Source: Caulobacteraceae bacterium (GTDB lineage Bacteria > Pseudomonadota > Alphaproteobacteria > Caulobacterales > Caulobacteraceae). Taken from it: 64,000 bases of DNA. The DNA lies in the NCBI GenBank assembly GCA_027489335.1, contig JAIXZX010000009.1, positions 1-64,000 of the forward strand, written 5' to 3'. The notes beneath the pieces are model-generated. The model ran no database searches, was not told where the DNA came from, and was given only the letters and a program-made list of their open reading frames with translations. Position 1 is the stretch's first letter. Each line of letters begins with the position of its first letter. Of this stretch, positions 1 to 8,687 are shown in pieces. The translations under genes and the position numbers were made by a program.

Positions 1-51
1 CGCCACCTTGGCCTTAAAATCAGCCGTGTACCGCTTCCGCTTCCCAGTCAT
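1..51 (-). CDS. IS3-family transposase OrfA, N-terminal fragment
   Basis: The ATG at 51 (minus strand) opens MTGKRKRYTADFKAKVA and continues off the window edge. This basic start followed by xFKAKVAL is characteristic of the helix-turn-helix OrfA of IS3-family elements, which is normally about 90-130 residues and is joined to OrfB (DDE integrase) by programmed frameshifting. Only 17 codons are visible. It is too short for the supplied protein list and was found by reading the minus strand directly. It runs in the same direction as the interrupted Hsp70-like gene. Confidence 0.75.
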   Translation of the reverse strand, partial: MTGKRKRYTADFKAKVA

Positions 52-117
52 AAAGTCCGTCCTTCATCGAGGTCGAACCTACCTTAGCCAACTGTCCGAA
101 TTTCCGGCGCCACCTCA
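1..117 (-). mobile_element. IS3-family insertion sequence, left end (partial)
   Basis: Read on the minus strand from 117, the sequence begins TGAGGTGGCGCCGGAAATTC, which looks like an IS terminal inverted repeat. About 66 nt later it enters an ORF with the typical N-terminus of an IS3-family OrfA transposase. The element runs off the window at base 1, so the other end, the orfB frame and any target duplication cannot be seen. Its end supplies the stop codon that cuts the Hsp70-like gene at 115-117. The exact boundary at 117/118 is inferred from where the Hsp70-like reading frame is lost. Confidence 0.75.
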
Positions 118-405
118 GAGCTCTGCCTCATCGGCTCCAACACTAACAAACGCTTTGGAAAATGATGTCCCGAAGTCGATGCAAAGCATCGTATCGGAGG
201 CTAGATCGTCGGCGGTGATAGAAATTGTCGCGAGTGTGGGGACGGGGTCTGTAGCCGCCGTGCTCTGATTCGGCTTGGGTGGATCCTGGCCTAGGATAGC
301 AGCAAGAGCTTCAACCTCCTTGGATGTCAGAAAGACCCTGTCAGTAGATGAGGTGGCCCGCTCGAGAAGGTTCTCGAGCAGGTCCCGCGCACGCTCTATG
401 TCCAT
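115..405 (-). pseudogene. Hsp70-like ATPase, 5' fragment interrupted by an IS3-family element
   Basis: The visible product is 96 aa. After a roughly 72-residue leader rich in helix-forming residues comes LCIDFGTSFSKAFVSVG, matching the phosphate-1 loop of Hsp70/actin-fold ATPases (compare [11 protein letters not shown] in the DnaK encoded at 28-30 kb). The frame then runs ADEAEL-stop, and the stop TGA is the first codon of the IS end. A complete Hsp70-type protein needs 500 or more residues, so this gene is broken. ATG 405 is 12 nt after the stop of the GrpE-like gene and is preceded by GGGGGGAAAA, so it is the last gene of the helicase-methyltransferase operon. The leader before the phosphate loop is unusual for DnaK and suggests a specialised Hsp70 family. 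Confidence 0.72.
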
Positions 406-417
406 TTTTCCCCCCAG

Positions 418-1821
418 CTAAGTCTGTTCGACGGTTGCCTTAATCACAATGACAGGTGGCCGCCCGTCCAACGCTCGAACCACGCCCGGCGCGGTCAGCC
501 GCACCTCGCTGTGGCGCTGCAGCACGCCCGCAGCTTCATGGACAGCGGGATCGTAGGTGACCCGCTCTCCGCGCGCGCCATAGGTTTCCAGGCGACGTTT
601 TGCAGCGAGTCCATCAACCCATTGCCGCACAAGCGCCAGGCGATCTGCGGTTCTCTTAAGCGCCGCACCGTGTGTGGGCTCGAACATCTCAATAGAGTCC
701 GCAACAGAGATCAGCGCGTTTGGCGTGGCGTCGTGACCGCCCAGGGTGAGGATGAGCCGCCCAATAAGCTCGTCCACCGCCTGATCGTTGAGTTCCTGCG
801 CCGTCTCGTTGGAGCGCTGGGCGGCAAGATCCCGTCCAGTGGCCAACCAACGCGATACCTCGGGCGCCAGGCTTACATCCGGCGAAGCGATTGCACCGCC
901 GATGCGGTCAACACGGGCCGCATCCAGAGCCATAACGAGCGTTCGGCGCAGCTGAATATCCCTTACGCCTTGGCGGGCTAAAATGTGAAGGGCCTCCATA
1001 GCAAGGCGCGCGATACGGTCTATGCGACCCTCAACTAGGTCAGGGGGGCGAGCGGGACGCCACCAGCCACGCACAGCGCCCGCGACGCGATATATGTCTG
1101 CGTCAAACAAGGTCTCGAAGCGTAGCCGCAGCGTCTGTGTGAGAAGGTCAAGAACCGCCAGGGCGGCGTCCTCTCGCAGGCGGCGACCCTCTGTTGTGCT
1201 CACGGTGGCGGCCGACGGAATGAGAGCTAGGAACGCTTGTCCGAAACCACTGCCTGCAGGCACATCAGCCATTAGCAACGACTGGGTCAGCGCCTCACAG
1301 ACGCGGATAATTTTCCGGTAAGCGAGCTCTGGGTCATCCGGCTTTTGGGCATGCCATTCGCGGAGAGACGACGCGACAAACCGAAGCGCTTCCGCCAGAT
1401 GTGAGGCCCGATTTATCGCGAGATCTGCCCACTTATCGCGGGAGAGCTTTTCACTGATCTCGGCCTGCGCCAGTGCTTCGGCCGAGTACTGAGCAATCCA
1501 CGGCGCGTCAGACGCTTCTACCGCCTTAGCGAGATAATATCGTTCTTCTGCGTTACCCCAACCGCCAATCCTCGGTAGCGGCTCCTGAAGCCCCCGCACG
1601 ATCAGCGGTTCTACACTCAACGCGACTGGCTTGGAGATCTCGCGGAGCTTACCGAGTAACGATACCGCTTCGAGCCGCAGCACGGGCTCGACGTCGGATG
1701 CGGCCAAGCGGCCTAGTTCCCCGAAGGCTCGGCGAATATCTTCGTCCTCAAGTCGCTCCTTTTTGAGAGCGCGGCGCTCAATGAGATCTCGAAGCAGATG
1801 AAATGCAGCGGCTTCTGTCAC
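418..1821 (-). CDS. Helical protein with GrpE-like C-terminal motif (candidate nucleotide exchange factor)
   Basis: 467 aa from the GTG at 1821, chosen because GGAGG lies at 1836-1832 and because the open frame upstream is only the methyltransferase gene read in another phase. Residues 1-400 are almost entirely helical, with no catalytic motif I recognise and a HEAT/TPR-like look. Near residues 413-430 comes LETYGARGERVTYDPAVHEA, resembling the GrpE signature (LEKxG...GxxFDPxxHEA), followed by a short beta-rich tail ending VIVIKATVEQT. The gene starts 5 nt after the methyltransferase stop and ends 12 nt before the Hsp70-like start, so a role as a partner or exchange factor for that Hsp70 fits. 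The family match is pattern recognition only; the long N-terminal domain is unlike housekeeping GrpE (about 200 aa). Confidence 0.6.
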   Translation of the reverse strand: MTEAAAFHLLRDLIERRALKKERLEDEDIRRAFGELGRLAASDVEPVLRLEAVSLLGKLREISKPVALSVEPLIVRGLQEPLPRIGGWGNAEERYYLAKAVEASDAPWIAQYSAEALAQAEISEKLSRDKWADLAINRASHLAEALRFVASSLREWHAQKPDDPELAYRKIIRVCEALTQSLLMADVPAGSGFGQAFLALIPSAATVSTTEGRRLREDAALAVLDLLTQTLRLRFETLFDADIYRVAGAVRGWWRPARPPDLVEGRIDRIARLAMEALHILARQGVRDIQLRRTLVMALDAARVDRIGGAIASPDVSLAPEVSRWLATGRDLAAQRSNETAQELNDQAVDELIGRLILTLGGHDATPNALISVADSIEMFEPTHGAALKRTADRLALVRQWVDGLAAKRRLETYGARGERVTYDPAVHEAAGVLQRHSEVRLTAPGVVRALDGRPPVIVIKATVEQT

Positions 1822-1826
1822 TGCTT

Positions 1827-4800
1827 TTAACCCTCCATCCCACGGAACGCGTCCGGCCAGCTGCCGTGCTGGTCGATGACGCGGTCGATTTCGGCCATGA
1901 CCTTGCCAGTTTCCTCCAACGCCACGATCATGCGGCGGTAGTGGAGGATGTCTTCGTCGGTGAGCAGGCGGCCGGGCTTGAACTTGTCCTTGGAGCCGGT
2001 CTCGCTGCGGTCCTTCAACCACTTCTGGGCGGGCTGGTAGCCGCCGATCCAGTGGTCCCAGGCGGTCTGGGGAACGGTGGCGAACCAAGCCTGGTCGTTC
2101 AGGTAGACGCGGCCCGAGGAGTCCCGCCGAACTTCCTTGTTGAAGCGGCTCAGGCGGGGCTCGCCGCCGTTGGGGACGAAGCGTACCCTTGGGTCGGCCA
2201 ACTGGTCGGGTAGAGCGTCGGCATCCAGCAGGTGCAGCGAAATCAGCTTGGTTCCGAGCGGAACCAGTTCAGAAAACAGTGTTCGATCCTTGGGCAGAGG
2301 CACGCGGGCGAAATCTGACTTCAAGTAGTTGGCGTAGCGACCGCGATAGGTTGGCGAATGCAGCACCGCGTACGTCCAGTCGAATATGTCGCGCGCGCTG
2401 AAGGTTGATTCAGAATGTCCGCGTTCGGGTCGCGCCGCCCCCGTAGATGAGCGGTCGTCAAGGCGGAGACCGGTCAGCTCGCCCACACTCTTCAGGAAGG
2501 CAGGAGACAGATTGAGGCGAGGCCTTTCTTCTGCTTGGGTGGGCACAAGCCAAAGCGGAAACACCGACGCGATTTCGCGGGTCCGGTTAGAAACGCAGCA
2601 TCCTTCGGCAATTTTTGACGTGACAATCAGATGCTGGAAGCCGGGAGACGCTTGCTGGCGACAGGACAGAATCGCAAGATTTTCCCCGCTAAGCAGATTT
2701 TGCATCACAGGAAATCGCGGATTCGTTAGGAAGCCGCGCGCCTTTCCTGTGTAGATTGTCCATCGATCATCAAATGGCCGATAAGCAATACGCTCAGCCT
2801 TGCTAGAAACGTCTGCGTATTGCTTCAGATCATTTTGCGCCAACCCAATCTTCCAGTCGTTGGTGTCCTCACCAAGATTGAAACGTTCTCGCGCCGGTTC
2901 CACGTCCAGGCTCTGGAACAACTTCGCCCGCCCGACAATCTCGTCGCGGGTGATTCCAATCGTCAAAGCGTCCCGAGCCGTTACGATCGCTGAGGACAGG
3001 ACTGGCATTATGACGTCCAGCTTCGGCCAGTTTCGATAATCCGCACCGTCCTGGCTTGTCTCCGCTTCGAATGCGTACAGCGGCTCGATCGGATGCACGC
3101 TTGTAAGCTTGGCAGTATCGAAGGTGTTGCCCTCTAACCAGATAGCCTTCTCGGACTGGCGGCCGCGGCAGATCCCTGCCGCAACGGTTCTTGCCCCATG
3201 TACTGGAGCGCGCAAGACGCGGTTAATGGCGACGCCCTGCTGAATCTCGAACACGTTCTCGTCCTGAGCGTCGGTAGCGCGCTTGGTACTCCCGCCTAGA
3301 TCGAGAAAGTCCAGCTGTGTAAATGTCTTCAGAAATGAATACCTAAGACCCCTCAATGTTGGATTTTCCAAGTAAGAGTGGTTCGTTACATAGCTAAGAA
3401 CTCCCACGCCACTCTCCTGGATCCGGAGCTCACCTAGACGAAGGAATTTCACGTAGTCGTCTTGCAGGTTCTTTTCAGCCTGAAGCGCCCCCCGCTCTTT
3501 CTGCCTGACACCTTCAATGAACTTATACGGCTCAACCATTGCGCGTTGCACCGGTCCCAAGTTGCCGGACATCAACGAGTAGGGTGGGTTTCCCAATACC
3601 GCTGTGAACCTCGCCTGTCCCTTGGCATCGTTCGCCGCCCGAGCTTCGTGCGCCAAGGCCTCGTTCATGAATGCCAGCTGCATGCCAAGGTCTTGGGCAG
3701 GCTCTAGGGCGTTGGTCAGGAACACGCGCGCCCGCGTCGGTCGCGCTCTGCCATCAGGCCCGCGCTCCATCCCTGAAAAGTCATAGCCTGTATCAGCCAG
3801 CTTTAGGCCGATCTTCATGTGCGCCACGGCGTAGGGCGCCATCATCAGCTCATAGCCGTACAGCCTGGGCAGAAGGTGATCGGCAACGTAGGCGTTCCAC
3901 AGGGCACGTTTCTCGTCGGCCGACTTGCCGTTCCACGCCTCGTCCATCATACGGCGATGGATCAGGTCGATGACCTCGACTAGGAAGGTGCCGGTCCCAG
4001 TGGCCGGGTCGAGGATCTTGACGACCGGGTCCTCAGCCGTTGCGCCTTCAGGAATCTCCGTCTCGGCGTGTGTCGAGACGAACTGGCCCCATGTTGTGGT
4101 GTCGGCCAGACCCAGCGGCAGACCGAACTCCGTCCGCAGCACCTCGTCTACCGATCGCACGATGAACGAAACTACAGGCTTGGGCGTGTAGAAGACGCCC
4201 CGCTGCACCTTCATCGCTTTGTCGTAAGCGGCGAGGAAGCCTTCGTAGAAATGAATGACCGGGTCGTCGCCCTGCTTGTCCTTGTCGAAGTCGTCGAGGA
4301 CGGCCTCCATGTTGGCGATATTCAGCAGGTCGATCAGGTCGCCCAGGCCTAGCTCGTCAAAGTCGAGACCGGTGCCGCCCGCGTCGCGCCCCACTGCACC
4401 CATGAAGCTGGTCAGCAACTCCGACAGGAAGGGGTTGGTCGGGATCGCCGTCTCCAGCGCGTCGGCCGTGATTGGCTTCAGCGGCAGGTCGCCGTCCAGC
4501 GTCCGCGCCTTCTCCGCCCGCCAGCGCTGCACCTGGTCGATCCGCTTGGAAAGCAGCCCATAGGCGATGGTCTGGGCGTAGGTATCGGCGAATTTCGGAA
4601 CGTCGAGGTCCCTGTTCAGGGTCGCCTTTACCGCCTCGAACAGCTCGGTCAGCGGCTGGCCCGACTTTTCCTTAGGCAGGATTTCTTGGATGGCAACGCG
4701 AATCTGTTTGGCGCAGTCGGCCAGGGCTTGGGCCATCTCCAGGGCGGTGCGGATCGCCTCGCGCGGCCGGTCCATGAAGGCCGCGGCCCACCGCGCCTTC

Positions 4801-5342
4801 CAAACCTCGTCCAGCTCGCGCCCGTCAGGCCAGCGCAAGCGCTCAAGTCGCTCGGCCACGGTTGACATGTGGCGGGTGGTGTCCTGCCGGTCCCAGCTCA
4901 GCACCCGCAGGGTGGGCAGGGCGGTCGTGTCCGGCTCCTGGTGGAAGTGCGCGAGCGCCAGCCGGCGATCCTCGGCCTTGCCGAAGGCCGAGACGAACAA
5001 CAGGTCGTTCTTGTCGAACAACGCCCGATCGCCTGGATCAGCCGAGGCTCGCTTCCTGCGGCTGACGCTCGACAGGATACGGCGCAGCAAGGTGACAGGC
5101 AGCTCAGCCTTATCGAAGTCGACGAAAAAGACGCCCCAAGCATTCTCTCGCCCCAGGATCGGCCGCAGCTGAGTGATCTCCACCTGGGCGTCCAGCTTCA
5201 GGCCAAGCTCGTCCGCCGTGTAGCTGTAGGTCAGTTTATCGAGTGGCAGGTCGTCGGGAATCTCCCACTCAAGGTCGTTGCGCAAGTAGGCGACCAGGCT
5301 GGAGAAGTCAGTAATCTCCTTCAGAGTGTCAGGGCGGGGCAT
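1827..5342 (-). CDS. Type ISP/IIG-like adenine-specific DNA methyltransferase
   Basis: 1171 aa. An N-terminal domain of about 370 residues without helicase motifs is followed by the N6-adenine methylase core: FYTPKPVVSFIVRSVD (about 385), the SAM-binding motif DPATGTGTFL (about 445) and the catalytic NPPY (about 584). The C-terminal 450 residues resemble the target-recognition region of type ISP enzymes, ending in YQPAQKWLKDR and a helical tail. It should methylate adenine at an asymmetric DNA site. I see no Mrr-type nuclease or SF2 motor in this protein; the motor and a PLD nuclease domain are encoded by the gene just upstream (4-nt gap), so together they could act as a split restriction or exclusion enzyme. 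It could be a modification-only or BREX PglX-like enzyme. Confidence 0.85.
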   Translation of the reverse strand: MPRPDTLKEITDFSSLVAYLRNDLEWEIPDDLPLDKLTYSYTADELGLKLDAQVEITQLRPILGRENAWGVFFVDFDKAELPVTLLRRILSSVSRRKRASADPGDRALFDKNDLLFVSAFGKAEDRRLALAHFHQEPDTTALPTLRVLSWDRQDTTRHMSTVAERLERLRWPDGRELDEVWKARWAAAFMDRPREAIRTALEMAQALADCAKQIRVAIQEILPKEKSGQPLTELFEAVKATLNRDLDVPKFADTYAQTIAYGLLSKRIDQVQRWRAEKARTLDGDLPLKPITADALETAIPTNPFLSELLTSFMGAVGRDAGGTGLDFDELGLGDLIDLLNIANMEAVLDDFDKDKQGDDPVIHFYEGFLAAYDKAMKVQRGVFYTPKPVVSFIVRSVDEVLRTEFGLPLGLADTTTWGQFVSTHAETEIPEGATAEDPVVKILDPATGTGTFLVEVIDLIHRRMMDEAWNGKSADEKRALWNAYVADHLLPRLYGYELMMAPYAVAHMKIGLKLADTGYDFSGMERGPDGRARPTRARVFLTNALEPAQDLGMQLAFMNEALAHEARAANDAKGQARFTAVLGNPPYSLMSGNLGPVQRAMVEPYKFIEGVRQKERGALQAEKNLQDDYVKFLRLGELRIQESGVGVLSYVTNHSYLENPTLRGLRYSFLKTFTQLDFLDLGGSTKRATDAQDENVFEIQQGVAINRVLRAPVHGARTVAAGICRGRQSEKAIWLEGNTFDTAKLTSVHPIEPLYAFEAETSQDGADYRNWPKLDVIMPVLSSAIVTARDALTIGITRDEIVGRAKLFQSLDVEPARERFNLGEDTNDWKIGLAQNDLKQYADVSSKAERIAYRPFDDRWTIYTGKARGFLTNPRFPVMQNLLSGENLAILSCRQQASPGFQHLIVTSKIAEGCCVSNRTREIASVFPLWLVPTQAEERPRLNLSPAFLKSVGELTGLRLDDRSSTGAARPERGHSESTFSARDIFDWTYAVLHSPTYRGRYANYLKSDFARVPLPKDRTLFSELVPLGTKLISLHLLDADALPDQLADPRVRFVPNGGEPRLSRFNKEVRRDSSGRVYLNDQAWFATVPQTAWDHWIGGYQPAQKWLKDRSETGSKDKFKPGRLLTDEDILHYRRMIVALEETGKVMAEIDRVIDQHGSWPDAFRGMEG

Positions 5343-5346
5343 CGGC

Positions 5347-8300
5347 TCAATTCAACTCCATCCACGCCTTGAGGATCGGCTTCGCGCCAACGGGGGCTTG
5401 CACCCGGCGCATGTAGCCAGCCTCGATATGCTTCTCGACCGCCGTGCGGGCGCCGACCAAAGCGACACGGTCCAACTGGATGCGCCGCTGAGTGTCCGGC
5501 GCGGAGCGGACATGTTCGGCGATGGCGGGGGTGTTCTCCAGCACGGGCCCGCCCTGCAGATCGTGGAAGTACCAGCGCACCTGCCGGCCTTCGTCTAGGT
5601 CCCAGCGCTCCTCACCCTCCGGTCCCTTCGCCCGCCCTGGAAGGGCATAACAGAGGAAGACGCCTTGGGCTTCCGCCGCCTCGCGGCCGCTGAAAACACG
5701 GTTGGGGAGATCGGCCAGCCTATCCTCGAGCTCTGGATGATCGATCAGCAGCCGGCGCAGCTCGTTGCGCAGCAGCTCCTCCTCGGACGGCTTCTGGTCC
5801 AGGCTCTCATTGAGATTTTTGAGGTCTTCGTACTCGTCTTTCTCGGTCAGCAGGCGTCGTCCCTCGATGCCGAATAGCTTGGAGATGCGCAGTGTCTTAC
5901 CGGCCACCCGCTGGTAGAGGCCGAGCAGCCGCTCCAAGGCGCGGTTGGGTAAGAAGTTCCAGTAGGCGACCTGACCCCGCAATGACGCCGTCTCGGGGTG
6001 ATCGGCGACCAGGGCAGATTCGATTTGCGGGTTCATGCGGCGGTCCACACGCCCGATGCGCTGCATCAGCCGCACCGGATTCCAGTGCAGGTCGTAGTTG
6101 ATGAGGCGGGTGGCGTCCTGGAGGTTGAGCCCCTCCGACAAGACGTCCGTGGCGATCAGGACCCGGATTTCCTTCTTCCCGGCCTCACCCAGCGCCGGCG
6201 ATGACCAGCCGTTGTAGTAGGGGGCGAAGCGGCGGATCACGCCCTCACGGTCACGCCCCTTGTGCGATCCGGAGTCGATCTCCTCGACCCCCTCGATCCC
6301 CGCCCGAATTAACTCTCGTTTCAGATAGCGGGCGGTGCCCTGGTACTCCGTGAAAATCAGGACCTTATGGCGGCTGAGCACCGCGTCCTCAGTGAGCATC
6401 CGACACAGGGCCTTCAACTTGCCATCCTGCTCGGCGTCAAAGCCCTTCAAGATGTCTAGGAACTTGGCCAGTTGCTGTAGGTCCTCGCGGGTCTCGGCGA
6501 TAAGCTCGGGGATCTTGTACTTGTCGCGCGGCAGGCGCTCGACCCTGTCCAGCATGTCGCCGGTTACAAGCGGATCGGCGTCATCCTCGCTGTCGCCGTC
6601 AGGATCCGCTCCTGCATGCCGGCTCAGCCCTCCGCTAGCCTGCTCGATCTGTTGCTTGTGCCGGTCCTTCCAGACGGCCAGGTCGGCCTGCTCCGCATCA
6701 GTCTCGGCATGGGCTTCCCAGAAGGCCAGCAATTTGACCATGAGGCGATAACACGACAGCTCGAACGCCGCAGTCGAGCTCTCCAGGCGCTTCAAGAAAC
6801 CGATGCGGATGAGGCGCACAACCTGGGCCCGACGGCCAATGGCGAGGTCATCCTCCTCGCTCGGATCGATTAGCCACTCAGTGGGGTCATACAGGGCCAA
6901 TCGGAACAGCGGGTTCCGGTGCTGGAAGGCTTCCTCCACCAGATCGAGCAGCCGCTGCTGAAGCGGCGACAGATCATAGTCGGCGACCCTCGGATCCTCC
7001 CGCACGGGGAAGACCGCCTCGCCCTTGGACTCGGTCTTCTGGCTTGCCTTCACATAGGCTCGGCTGCGCTGAACCACGAGGCTCTGAACAAGGGTGTCGG
7101 CAGCGAACGCCTCGCGCGCCGGCCCCACTTCGACGGTCTGGTCGACGTCATCCTCTGGCTTGGCGGATTCGTCGGCCTCATTGGCCTTTCGGATCGCTTT
7201 CTCAAGCGTTCGAAAGTGACCCTTCAAGGAATGCACGCCGAGACTGGCGAATGCGTCGCCGCTGGAGGCGAAGAGCTCGATCAGATGCATCAGGTCGAAG
7301 ACGCCATTGTTCACCGGCGTAGCGGTAAGCAGGAACATTTGTTTTCCGTGCGCGATCCGCTGGAGAACGCGGTAGCGTGACTCCTTCTTTCGACCCGTGC
7401 CCGCCAGGCCTGGATTTCGAAAGTTGTGCGCCTCATCGATGATGATGGCGTCGAAGTGCTTGCCGACGGCCTCGACGGCCTTGGCCATGTCTCCGCTGCG
7501 GTTCAAATCGGTGTGGTTGAGCACCATGACATTGTCCCACGGCCCCCGACCAACATCCTTCAAATGGCGGTCAAGGTTGGCCTCCCAGACAGACTCTCGC
7601 CCGGACTTAGGGACGATCAGGGCCACACGCTTCTTCTCATGAACCGCTAAGCGTTCCAGCAGCATCAGGCCGATGAAAGTCTTTCCGAGTCCAACCCCGT
7701 CGCAGAGGAAGGCCCCGCGGTGCTCACTGGCGATTTTCATCAGCTGGCCATAACCCTCGCGCTGATAGCCATCGAGCAAGGGCCATATCTTCGACTGGCT
7801 CCTCTCCCATTCTCCTGCTGAAATCTCGCGACGGCGGAAATACTCGCGAAGCGACTGCGCCCAGACCTCGAAGGGGGTGAACGACTGGATGTGGCGCTCG
7901 ACTACCCGCAGCATCTCCGGCGTAACCTCTTCTGCCTCCTCCCAGTGCTCCTCGTACCATTCTTGCAAAACTGACACCGGCTGACCCGTGATCTGCACGT
8001 TCAGCTCAATGTTTTGGGTAAGTCCGGGACGAGTAAAATTGGATGACCCCACCAACGCGGCTGCGCCAATGACCTCGCTGCGAGCATGGGTGATGTACGC
8101 CTTGGCGTGAAACTTCGCCTTTCGGTAGACACGGAACTGGATTTTTCCGGTCTTCATTGCCTCCACGATCGCGGGCACTCCGTCCAGGAAGTCGTCCTTC
8201 TCCTTCTCAAGCTCGATACTTTCATCGAGCCGGTCGCGTCGCGTTTTGAGCGCATTTTCAAAAGCAGCCCTCGTCCTGGCCGCCACCTCGTCCCCCATCA

Positions 8301-8499
8301 GGACGCGCATGCCGTCGGTCTTTTGCCACTGCCCCTCAAGGCCGATCAGGCTGCCGATCTCGAAGTATGCTGTGGCCACGTCGATCGACCGGGCGTAGTC
8401 GCACCAATCGCGCAGATAGCGCAGCGCTTTCCACTCATCGTCACTGTTGTCGACGATGAACAGCTCTCCGCCTGTCCTGACGTTCTCTCGTTTCGGCAT
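5347..8499 (-). CDS. PLD-nuclease domain fused to SNF2-type helicase
   Basis: 1050 aa, first gene of the operon, ATG preceded by GGGGGA. Residues 1-190 form a phospholipase-D-like domain with the HxK...SSN motif (KFHAKAYI about 125-132, LVGSSNFTRPG about 148-158). Residues 235-900 form a SNF2/SF2 motor: GVGLGKTFIG (about 265, Walker A), IIDEAHNF (about 352), TATPVNN (about 390), IATDVLSEGLNLQ and QRIGRVDRR (about 812). This architecture is typical of phage-defence helicases (DISARM and related helicase-methylase systems). Likely role: ATP-driven translocation on DNA with PLD-mediated cleavage or sensing. Two direct repeats and a palindrome lie 60-100 bp upstream and may form its control region. 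Confidence 0.88.
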   Translation of the reverse strand: MPKRENVRTGGELFIVDNSDDEWKALRYLRDWCDYARSIDVATAYFEIGSLIGLEGQWQKTDGMRVLMGDEVAARTRAAFENALKTRRDRLDESIELEKEKDDFLDGVPAIVEAMKTGKIQFRVYRKAKFHAKAYITHARSEVIGAAALVGSSNFTRPGLTQNIELNVQITGQPVSVLQEWYEEHWEEAEEVTPEMLRVVERHIQSFTPFEVWAQSLREYFRRREISAGEWERSQSKIWPLLDGYQREGYGQLMKIASEHRGAFLCDGVGLGKTFIGLMLLERLAVHEKKRVALIVPKSGRESVWEANLDRHLKDVGRGPWDNVMVLNHTDLNRSGDMAKAVEAVGKHFDAIIIDEAHNFRNPGLAGTGRKKESRYRVLQRIAHGKQMFLLTATPVNNGVFDLMHLIELFASSGDAFASLGVHSLKGHFRTLEKAIRKANEADESAKPEDDVDQTVEVGPAREAFAADTLVQSLVVQRSRAYVKASQKTESKGEAVFPVREDPRVADYDLSPLQQRLLDLVEEAFQHRNPLFRLALYDPTEWLIDPSEEDDLAIGRRAQVVRLIRIGFLKRLESSTAAFELSCYRLMVKLLAFWEAHAETDAEQADLAVWKDRHKQQIEQASGGLSRHAGADPDGDSEDDADPLVTGDMLDRVERLPRDKYKIPELIAETREDLQQLAKFLDILKGFDAEQDGKLKALCRMLTEDAVLSRHKVLIFTEYQGTARYLKRELIRAGIEGVEEIDSGSHKGRDREGVIRRFAPYYNGWSSPALGEAGKKEIRVLIATDVLSEGLNLQDATRLINYDLHWNPVRLMQRIGRVDRRMNPQIESALVADHPETASLRGQVAYWNFLPNRALERLLGLYQRVAGKTLRISKLFGIEGRRLLTEKDEYEDLKNLNESLDQKPSEEELLRNELRRLLIDHPELEDRLADLPNRVFSGREAAEAQGVFLCYALPGRAKGPEGEERWDLDEGRQVRWYFHDLQGGPVLENTPAIAEHVRSAPDTQRRIQLDRVALVGARTAVEKHIEAGYMRRVQAPVGAKPILKAWMELN

Positions 8500-8558
8500 C
8501 AGTCCCCCGTGCGCACGCGCTCATGTGGACTGTGCCCGACCTGAGCAGCGCGGGCCAA

Positions 8559-8597
8559 CCCCAACGTTGGGGTGAGCTGCAACCGAACTGCAACCGA
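8559..8597. promoter_or_regulatory. Palindrome plus tandem 10-bp repeats upstream of the helicase operon
   Basis: 8559-8572 is a perfect 14-bp palindrome, CCCCAACGTTGGGG. Next to it CTGCAACCGA occurs twice (8577-8586 and 8588-8597), 11 bp apart, about one helical turn. Both sit 60-100 bp upstream of the helicase start, between the operon and the tRNA-Gly gene. They may be an operator for an island regulator, or part of an integration or excision site. No regulator gene is seen in the visible island. Confidence 0.4.
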
Positions 8598-8687
8598 GGC
8601 TCTCGGGGACAAGGATGGAGGACCCGCGATCGCGGTCTCTCAAGGCTCTAAGGCCCTATTTTCCTTGATTTTTCCGCGTCCAGAAAC

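Noticed and set aside
361..378. Perfect inverted repeat CTCGAGAAGGTTCTCGAG
   Set aside because: It lies inside the Hsp70-like coding region and is explained by the LLENLLER codons.
1822..2088. In-frame upstream extension of the GrpE-like gene to 556 aa
   Set aside because: It is the methyltransferase gene read in another phase, and a GTG with a good ribosome binding site sits at 1821.
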